From an uncultured Oscillospiraceae bacterium (lineage in GTDB: Bacteria; Bacillota; Clostridia; Oscillospirales; Oscillospiraceae), in contig CANQBA010000014.1 in NCBI GenBank assembly GCA_947589545.1, positions 1 through 64,000 of the forward strand: DNA of 64,000 nt. Reading direction: 5' to 3'. This document shows positions 58,566 to 64,000 of the stretch, in pieces. Made by a program: the position numbers and the translations under genes. The notes beneath the pieces are model-generated. The model searched no databases. It worked only from the letters and a program-made list of their open reading frames with translations, and was not told where the DNA came from. Every line of letters begins with the position of its first letter. Position 1 is the first letter of the stretch.

Positions 58566-61487
58566 TCATATGATCTGTACGATATGCGCGCCGCTCCTCA
58601 CGGTGGCATACGGTATGGCGTCGTCGCTCTCCAGCGGTATGAGCTTCTCCATGCCGTCCACGTGGCAGACGCCCTCCGTCAGCACGCTCCGCACCAGCTT
58701 CACGTTGGGCGTGTCCCGGACTGTCTGCCATATCTCATTGAGGCGCACCTGACTGCCTATGTCTCTCTGCCTCCAGCGCGTGTCGATGAGCTCTGCGAGT
58801 CTCTCGGCTATCTCCTGCTGTGTGACCGCCCCCAGATCCGGGTCGGCCATTTCGGCCTGCACGGTCACCGATACGGTCAGCACCGTGGAGCTTATCACAT
58901 GGAGCCTTCCCTCGGCGGCCAGCACACAGTCGCACCTGCGGCTCAGATCCTCATATATTCTCCGGCACAGATCGTCCACGGCGCGGCTCTGGTCGGGGTC
59001 GCTCCCCTCCACCACCACGCAGACATGTCCGGGGGCGTATCCGCCGCGCATATCCCTGTTTGTAAAGCACTTTACATGCCTCGCCTCGGGGAAGTTGAGC
59101 GTCACGATCTCCTCAAAGTCCCTGGCCCCCGCTGCCCTTCCGCGGTTGCGCAGCCTCTTGTTGCCTATCTCCTCCGCCTTCTCAAGGGTGAACCTGTCCG
59201 TTCCCCCGCTCATGGCGGTTATATTCACAAGCCCGCTTATCCGCGGCAGGGATCCGATGGCGCTGGTCACCGCCCCGGCCGGCACGTTGCCTTCGGAGCC
59301 GCCGCCCCGGCTGTACGCCACGGATATGATGTCTATCCCCGTGGGGAGCACCCGCCCGTGGACGCCGTCGCCGAAGGTCACCTTCCCCGTATACGGATCC
59401 AGCTCACAGCCCCGATCCTGCGGGCCGCACAGCGCCAGCGAGCTCACACGCTCCCAGCGCACCCAGCAGTGGGTCAGCACCAGGTCGTCCCACTCCAGCC
59501 TCACGTCCCCCGGGCGCTCGCTTTTCAGCTGTTCCGCCTCCGCTACGGGCAGTTCGGACACCTCGTCCACCCAGACGCTGGCGTTCTGCACCGGCGTGCG
59601 CAGAAGCTCAATTGTCTTTCCCGGCTCGCGGCCCTCCGTGGAGAAGACCTCCGTGCCGGAGCTCTCCCTCTGCACCGCTTCCACCACGTTGAGCCTCACG
59701 CCGGCTATGACCGGCATCCTGCCCCTGTTTTCCGTGTAGGAGCTGCGCATGAGCCTCAGCCAGCATCCCTCCTCTCCAAAAAGCCGCCTTGTGGGAAGCT
59801 CCTTTGGCAGGTACAGGATCATGGATCCCGCGTGGAGAAGATTTCTCGTCATGTCCACCCAGCGCACCGGCTCAAATCTTGTGCCGTTCCACGCCTCTAT
59901 CCGCAGCTTATCCTCCAGCCTCGCAGGTCCGGCCACATCAAAGTATATGGCCAGCGGCATGGCGTGGGGCGAGCTCAAAAAGCTCAGATACATCGCCGCC
60001 GGGTGATCCTCCAGCCCTTTAAGGGCCAGGAGGCTCAGATCCGATATCTCCGACGCGTCCTCCAGCAGCACCGTCTCGGCGTTGTTCTCCGCCTCGCACC
60101 ACTGTACGGGCACGCCCTCACTGTAGCTCCAGGAGCATGCGGCGCCCTTCATAAACGGCACCACCCAGCGCGGGACCTGAGAAAACTCGTTCTCCATATA
60201 GACGACCCGCGCCCTGATGTAGTAGCCCTCCTCGGCGTTCACCTCTACAGGGCTCAGATCCTCCGGGATGTCAAAGGTCATCTCCAGCCGGCCCTCACGC
60301 TTGCAGGAGAAAGGGTTTTTGTCCCCGGACACCTTCAGCGCCCGCCAGCCAAGACCGTTATAATATTCCCAGACCACCTGTGACACGTACACGTCGTCCG
60401 GCACCACCGTGACGGCGTCCTTCTTGTCTATGATCCTCTGGGTGAACTGGTACTGCGGCGTCCCCGCCTCCGGCGCCTCCGTTATGACGGGCACGATGTC
60501 CAGCTCCACCGCGGCCCTCGCTCCGCGCTTTGAAAATACCCCGTCGGAGCGCAGATAGCATGTGCTGTACGCTCCGGGCCTGCGGCCGAGGCAGTAGTCC
60601 CCCGTCTCCAGATCCAGCTCCACGTCGCCGTTGGCGGCGGAATCCACCTGTGCGCGCACATCCGGGCGGCTTTTGAGCCTTATGCCCTCCAGCACCAGAT
60701 CCTCGCCCGGCTCCAGCGCCGTATATGTTATGGCCGTCCGGCTCTCGCCGCCGGTCCCGAAGCTTCTGTTTCCCGCATACTTGAGCTCAATGACCCCGTC
60801 TCTTGCCGTCACCGCGTCAAAGGGCTCCTCCTGCCCGTCCTCGCCGATGGTCCACCGGCCCTTTTGCGGATCAGTAAGTCTGGCCGCGGCGCCCGTGTCC
60901 GCGCCGGCGGCCTGACGAAGCTCCACCTCCACCGTGAACGGCCCCCGGAGCTTGAGCACCATGTCCTCCCCGAAGGAGAAGCGATGCTTCTGGAGGTTCT
61001 CCCCTCCGACGCTCTCAAAAAACGCGTTCCTGCGGGACATGTCGAGCCGCTCTATCACGCCGGATCTCGGGTTCGTAAAGAATATGTCCTGCAGCTGGGC
61101 CGACGTGGCCTCTATCCTCCCCGACGTCTCGTAGACGATGTTCTCGCCCTCCGGCGTTTCGGTAAATACCTGCGTCCCTCTGGGCACCGGCACCGGCTCC
61201 GTCACCGTTTCGTGGGCCGTGAAGCACATGAGTCCCGCCGCGCTGGCCGGATCCGGCATTCTGAAGCCCGTCATGTCAAGAAATTGGGTATACAGCTTTT
61301 CAGGAAGCGAGTTCATCCTGTCCACCGTCTCATAGAACATATCCCCGAAAAGCTGTGCCAGAGCGCTCCCCGGGTCGTCCGGCGCGCCCTCGTATCTCCA
61401 CTCCGGCGTGTACTCCCCGGCGTGGGCCGCAAGCTCGGCCATGATGTCCTGCCGGCGCCGCCGGTCAAGAGTAGGCGTGTTTTTCAT
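58566..61487 (-). CDS. Baseplate J-like protein (Afp11-like)
   Basis: 973 residues. The typical opening GAPDDPGSALAQLFGDMFYE is followed by VTFGDGVHGRVLPTGIDIIS and the J region (RAAGARDFEEIVTLNFPEAR; GYAPGHVCVVVEGSDPDQSR). It overlaps the gp25 gene by four bases. It would form the larger baseplate wedge subunit. High GC produces long meaningless frames on the opposite strand across this gene. Confidence 0.9.
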   Translation of the reverse strand: MKNTPTLDRRRRQDIMAELAAHAGEYTPEWRYEGAPDDPGSALAQLFGDMFYETVDRMNSLPEKLYTQFLDMTGFRMPDPASAAGLMCFTAHETVTEPVPVPRGTQVFTETPEGENIVYETSGRIEATSAQLQDIFFTNPRSGVIERLDMSRRNAFFESVGGENLQKHRFSFGEDMVLKLRGPFTVEVELRQAAGADTGAAARLTDPQKGRWTIGEDGQEEPFDAVTARDGVIELKYAGNRSFGTGGESRTAITYTALEPGEDLVLEGIRLKSRPDVRAQVDSAANGDVELDLETGDYCLGRRPGAYSTCYLRSDGVFSKRGARAAVELDIVPVITEAPEAGTPQYQFTQRIIDKKDAVTVVPDDVYVSQVVWEYYNGLGWRALKVSGDKNPFSCKREGRLEMTFDIPEDLSPVEVNAEEGYYIRARVVYMENEFSQVPRWVVPFMKGAACSWSYSEGVPVQWCEAENNAETVLLEDASEISDLSLLALKGLEDHPAAMYLSFLSSPHAMPLAIYFDVAGPARLEDKLRIEAWNGTRFEPVRWVDMTRNLLHAGSMILYLPKELPTRRLFGEEGCWLRLMRSSYTENRGRMPVIAGVRLNVVEAVQRESSGTEVFSTEGREPGKTIELLRTPVQNASVWVDEVSELPVAEAEQLKSERPGDVRLEWDDLVLTHCWVRWERVSSLALCGPQDRGCELDPYTGKVTFGDGVHGRVLPTGIDIISVAYSRGGGSEGNVPAGAVTSAIGSLPRISGLVNITAMSGGTDRFTLEKAEEIGNKRLRNRGRAAGARDFEEIVTLNFPEARHVKCFTNRDMRGGYAPGHVCVVVEGSDPDQSRAVDDLCRRIYEDLSRRCDCVLAAEGRLHVISSTVLTVSVTVQAEMADPDLGAVTQQEIAERLAELIDTRWRQRDIGSQVRLNEIWQTVRDTPNVKLVRSVLTEGVCHVDGMEKLIPLESDDAIPYATVRSGAHIVQII

Positions 61488-61903
61488 TCAGCTCCGCCCC
61501 CTTCCGAGCCCTCGGTCACATAGAAGGGATATACATGGTTATACCTGTTGTTCGTGCTCCTGACGGTGTAGCTGACGTTTATCACCAGCGCGCCGTCCTG
61601 CCGGTTCACATTCTCGGTGGTGACCTCCACGTCCCTTATGCGCGGCTCCTGGATCGTCAGCGCCTCGCTTATCTCGTGGGCTATCGTCCCGCGCACATCG
61701 GCGGCGGAGGGGGCAAAGGCGTAGTCCATGGTGTTTGTGCCGAAATCCGGCCGCATCACACGCTCGCCCCTGCCGGTGCGGAGAATGATGCCTATGGATT
61801 CCTTTATGTTCTCCTCATGCTCCGACATGGCCAGCTTCCCCGTCTTCGGATCCACCTGAAGGGGAAACTTTATGCCGCGTCCAAGGAATTTTTTCGTATC
61901 CAT
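61484..61903 (-). CDS. gp25/GPW-family baseplate protein (Afp9-like)
   Basis: 139 residues with the gp25 lysozyme-like fold without catalytic residues: GKLAMSEHEENIKESIGIIL RTGRGERVMRPDFGTNTMDY (consecutive pieces) and ISEALTIQEPRIRDVEVTTE. It is the core baseplate wedge protein of all contractile systems. AAAGGAGGCAGAGG precedes the ATG. Confidence 0.93.
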   Translation of the reverse strand: MDTKKFLGRGIKFPLQVDPKTGKLAMSEHEENIKESIGIILRTGRGERVMRPDFGTNTMDYAFAPSAADVRGTIAHEISEALTIQEPRIRDVEVTTENVNRQDGALVINVSYTVRSTNNRYNHVYPFYVTEGSEGGGAE

Positions 61904-61949
61904 GTCCTCTGCCTCCTTTCTCTCGCCTTGCGTAGGTCTCGCCGGTACG

Positions 61950-62735
61950 TCAGTTTATATTCACCATAGCGCCCTTAAGCGTCGCGGGGCCGGACGCCTG
62001 CAGGTTCAGCGTGGCGTCCGCTTTTACGTCCACCTGCGCTCCCTGCATTGCCACCTTGGCGTTGGCCTTATTCTCAATATTCGCGGCCTGAGACGCTATC
62101 TTCGACTTCGCCTTATTTGTTATGTTCCCCGACGCCTCCAGCGTCACGCTTGTATCTCCCGCAGACAGCACCAGCTTCGTCTTCGCCTTCAGCTCGACGT
62201 TCCCGCCCTTGAGATCCATATTCAGGGAATTGTCCCCGTTTTTGTCCTTTATGGTCACCGCCTGTTTTTCATCGTCAACGGTCAGCACCGTACCTGACGG
62301 CATTGTCAGCGTGACCTTCTCCTTCCCCTTCTCGTCGTAAAAGAGGAGCTCCGTGCCTGACGGGGTCTTGATGGAATAATTCAGCACTTTCCCCTGATCC
62401 ACGGTGTAGGGCGGCTTGACCTCGGTGTTCCAGAAGGAGCCTATGACCATGGGCCTCTGCGGATCCCCGCCCAGATACGCCAGCACCACCAGATCGTCCA
62501 CATTGGGGAAGAAAAACTGCCCGCACTGCTTGCCGCCAAGGGGCGCCATCACGTATATCCAGTCCGTCTCCTCCAGCTTCTCGTTCTCAATGGGAAGGCA
62601 CTTTACACGGTTGAGCTTATCGGGATCCGTGACGTTTGTCACCTTCGCCAGGGTCAGCCCAAGCCTGGACATCTGCCTTTCAAAGGTCTGTCCCGAGGCG
62701 TTCAGCGCCGCCTGAAATTCATCCGCTATGCTCAT
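61950..62735 (-). CDS. gpV/gp5-like spike protein (C-terminal half of Afp8)
   Basis: 261 residues. The OB-fold domain is at about 30-110 (RVKCLPIENEKLEETDWIYV; FFPNVDDLVVLAYLGGDPQR followed by PMVIGSFWN). A beta-helix-like needle of repeats runs to the end (GGNVELKAKTKLVLSAGDTS; NIENKANAKVAMQGAQVDVK). It is the central spike that receives the PAAR-like tip. It is encoded separately from the gpD-like hub, unlike fused VgrG proteins. Confidence 0.92.
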   Translation of the reverse strand: MSIADEFQAALNASGQTFERQMSRLGLTLAKVTNVTDPDKLNRVKCLPIENEKLEETDWIYVMAPLGGKQCGQFFFPNVDDLVVLAYLGGDPQRPMVIGSFWNTEVKPPYTVDQGKVLNYSIKTPSGTELLFYDEKGKEKVTLTMPSGTVLTVDDEKQAVTIKDKNGDNSLNMDLKGGNVELKAKTKLVLSAGDTSVTLEASGNITNKAKSKIASQAANIENKANAKVAMQGAQVDVKADATLNLQASGPATLKGAMVNIN

Positions 62736-63836
62736 TTACGCCTTCGCCCCCTTGAATTCCAGCTGTGTGACATACCCTTCCTCGGTGGACACCCTGTGGT
62801 GTACCTTCGTTATGAAATACGTCCCGTCTATCTCCCCGTCCAACGATTCCACCTCAAAATATCTGCCCGGTATGAGCTCCGGCATGCCCATGCACACCGC
62901 CTCCCCCGAGACATAGCCCATCGCTATGGCGTCGAGCCTTGCCTGGGCCAGCTCCTTGCACTCCTGCGCCGTGCGCACGTACTCACAAAATTCCCGCAAA
63001 ACAGCCGTCTTGAATTTCGAGGCCGTCTCCACCGCCGATTTTCCCTTTCCCGGCGCGCTGACCGAGCTGGCCTCGCCCTTTATGAACTTCTGATTTACGT
63101 CCCGGCCCCACACGACCACCTTTCCCACCTGCCCGTGGAGCGACAGCCTCCTTGAGAAGGACAGCAGTCCCTCCTCCATGGACAGGGATATGATGGGGCT
63201 CGTGCTGGTGGCCACGTTGTCAAAAATCAGCTCCCCGTTTATGCACAGAAGCGATTTACAGTATCTCTCCGCCAAAAGCCGCAGATATTTGAAATCGTCC
63301 ACCTGTTCCTTCACCGGCGGCACAGGCTCCTGCGGCGCCGTTATGCTGCCGACCTTCAGGCTCTTGGCATATCCCGCGCTTATTGCCTTGCGGAGGATCT
63401 CCTCCACCACGTTTTTCGGCTTTTTCTGTCCGCCGTAGAACGGTTCCCGGCAGCTCATCAAAAACCCGAAGCCGTCGATGCCTGTGACCGTTATCTGCAC
63501 GCCGCTGTCGCTGATCTCAACGCCGCACTCGTCCACGTAGCCGAAAAATACATCCGACTGCTTCACATATCCGCACTTGACCTCCAGCTTACTGCCGGCC
63601 TTTATCTTCTTGACCAGATCGTTTACAAATTCCGTCTTCGTCTGGTCGTAATAGTTGGATATGGTGAACCGGCAGCCGCCGGCGGAGCCGTCGCCGCAGA
63701 TGTCCACCTCCAGATCGTCCAGCGGGAGCTCCGTGCTCTTATACTCCTTGCCGTCTATCTTGACGGAGAAGGCGGCGCCGCGGAAACCGTCATATTTTTT
63801 GTTCAGGGAGTCGAATGTGTATTTCCCCTTGTCCAC
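62736..63836 (-). CDS. gpD-like hub protein of the spike (N-terminal half of Afp8)
   Basis: 366 residues from a GTG, 11 bases after AGGAGG. Matches phage late control D / gp27-like hubs: LPLDDLEVDICGDGSAGGCR, FFGYVDECGVEISDSGVQIT, DDFKYLRLLAERYCKSLLCI, NGELIF, and YVSGEAVCMGMPELIPGRYF. It forms the trimeric hub joining spike to tube. Stop and next start are adjacent (one base apart). Confidence 0.9.
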   Translation of the reverse strand: MDKGKYTFDSLNKKYDGFRGAAFSVKIDGKEYKSTELPLDDLEVDICGDGSAGGCRFTISNYYDQTKTEFVNDLVKKIKAGSKLEVKCGYVKQSDVFFGYVDECGVEISDSGVQITVTGIDGFGFLMSCREPFYGGQKKPKNVVEEILRKAISAGYAKSLKVGSITAPQEPVPPVKEQVDDFKYLRLLAERYCKSLLCINGELIFDNVATSTSPIISLSMEEGLLSFSRRLSLHGQVGKVVVWGRDVNQKFIKGEASSVSAPGKGKSAVETASKFKTAVLREFCEYVRTAQECKELAQARLDAIAMGYVSGEAVCMGMPELIPGRYFEVESLDGEIDGTYFITKVHHRVSTEEGYVTQLEFKGAKA

Positions 63837-63898
63837 GTGCCGTCCCGCCTCCTGTTACAATACATTTGCTCCAACCTTCGCCGCGCCGCGTCCCGGCA

Positions 63899-64000
63899 TC
63901 ACAGACCCGGTACAGCCAGGCTGTCTCCGGTGCGAAGCAGTCTCGGATTGACGATCCCGTTGGCGTCCGCTATGGCCCTCCACTGCTCCGGCTGTCCGTA
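63899..64000 (-). CDS. LysM-domain protein (Afp7-like), C-terminus only
   Basis: The last 33 codons of a gene entering from the right edge, reading YGQPEQWRAIADANGIVNPR then LLRTGDSLAVPGL. That is the second half of a LysM domain (YG-x-x-x-x-W-x-x-I-A-x-A-N). In eCIS, a LysM protein (Afp7/Pvc7) lies directly upstream of the spike gene and clamps tube to spike hub. It shows that the operon continues beyond the window. Confidence 0.85.
   Translation of the reverse strand, partial: YGQPEQWRAIADANGIVNPRLLRTGDSLAVPGL

Noticed and set aside
58533..60383. 616-codon plus-strand frame opposite the baseplate-J gene
   Set aside because: His/Pro/Arg-rich shadow; the baseplate-J family match is on the minus strand.
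40874..64000. Prophage or R-type bacteriocin
   Set aside because: No integrase, terminase, portal, capsid, lysis or tape-measure genes in the window. DUF4255, LysM, PAAR-like and AAA+ genes are eCIS hallmarks.
40874..64000. Type VI secretion system
   Set aside because: No TssJLM membrane complex or ClpV. The spike is split into gpD and gpV, and the AAA+ ATPase is of the Afp15 type.

Overview
The window reads as chromosomal DNA of a GC-rich, strictly anaerobic Bacillota (Clostridia, probably an Oscillospirales-type gut organism). This is inferred from an [FeFe] hydrogenase, DegV, CoaX, YlmH, YhaM, LytTR and GHKL signalling proteins, SpoIIE/SpoIIAB/STAS-type regulators, strong GGAGG ribosome sites and sigma-A-type promoters. 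No rRNA, tRNA, CRISPR array, integrase or complete insertion sequence was found.

Region 1 (1-14052): a truncated GNAT acetyltransferase and a YhaM-like HD/OB nuclease, then a leftward operon (about 12901-1628) for uptake and intracellular breakdown of pectin fragments. It encodes two ABC permeases, a large lipoprotein binding protein, two MsmK/UgpC-type ATPases, a GH28 polygalacturonase without a signal peptide, and five small membrane proteins of unknown role. A CE8 pectin methylesterase, also without a signal peptide, is divergent at 13189. The likely order of events is import of methylated oligogalacturonides, then demethylation and hydrolysis in the cytoplasm.

Region 2 (14168-21507): a group-B-like [FeFe] hydrogenase; a candidate small RNA read leftward from a perfect TTGACA-N17-TATAAT promoter; two tandem RadC-family proteins, one without its metal-binding histidines; a short transcription unit whose 39-codon frame is interrupted by TGA; a GH43 lipoprotein; and a PmeII-like restriction endonuclease with its C5-cytosine methylase.

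Region 3 (21629-30461): rightward housekeeping genes. These are an ECF S component with CoaX (pantothenate salvage), a PHP phosphatase, RpiB/LacAB, ApbE with a NusG-II protein and a Gx/HepT-like membrane protein, YlmH, L21, L27 (without the cleaved N-terminal extension), DegV and GlyA.

Region 4 (30600-64000): a contractile injection system (CIS/eCIS) and its regulators, the most unusual part. The leftward operon 64000-40874 encodes LysM (Afp7), split spike proteins (gpD and gpV, Afp8), gp25 (Afp9), two baseplate-J proteins (Afp11/12), tail protein I, DUF4255 (Afp16), a PAAR-like DUF4280 tip protein and an AAA+ ATPase (Afp15). Among the structural genes are products not expected in an ordinary tail: a kinase-fold protein without catalytic residues, a multi-TM protein with a degenerate nucleotide-cyclase domain, a small tail-anchored protein, a 1007-residue membrane protein with MORN repeats and a TolC-like helical end, and a SpoIIE-like phosphatase that has lost its metal-binding acids. 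Facing it is a rightward operon (34438-40510) with an RsbW/SpoIIAB-like kinase, a STAS antagonist, a DUF2156 protein, a DMT transporter, a membrane protein ending in a degenerate HATPase-like domain, and an intact dCache-HAMP-SpoIIE-HATPase phosphatase. Left of that is a DUF4157 (eCIS core) protein whose promoter spacer is filled by a perfect palindrome, followed by two LytTR regulators and a GHKL kinase. Sheath and tube genes are expected beyond the right edge. My reading, as inference, is a CIS wired to envelope sensing and partner-switching control and possibly anchored in the membrane of a Gram-positive cell.
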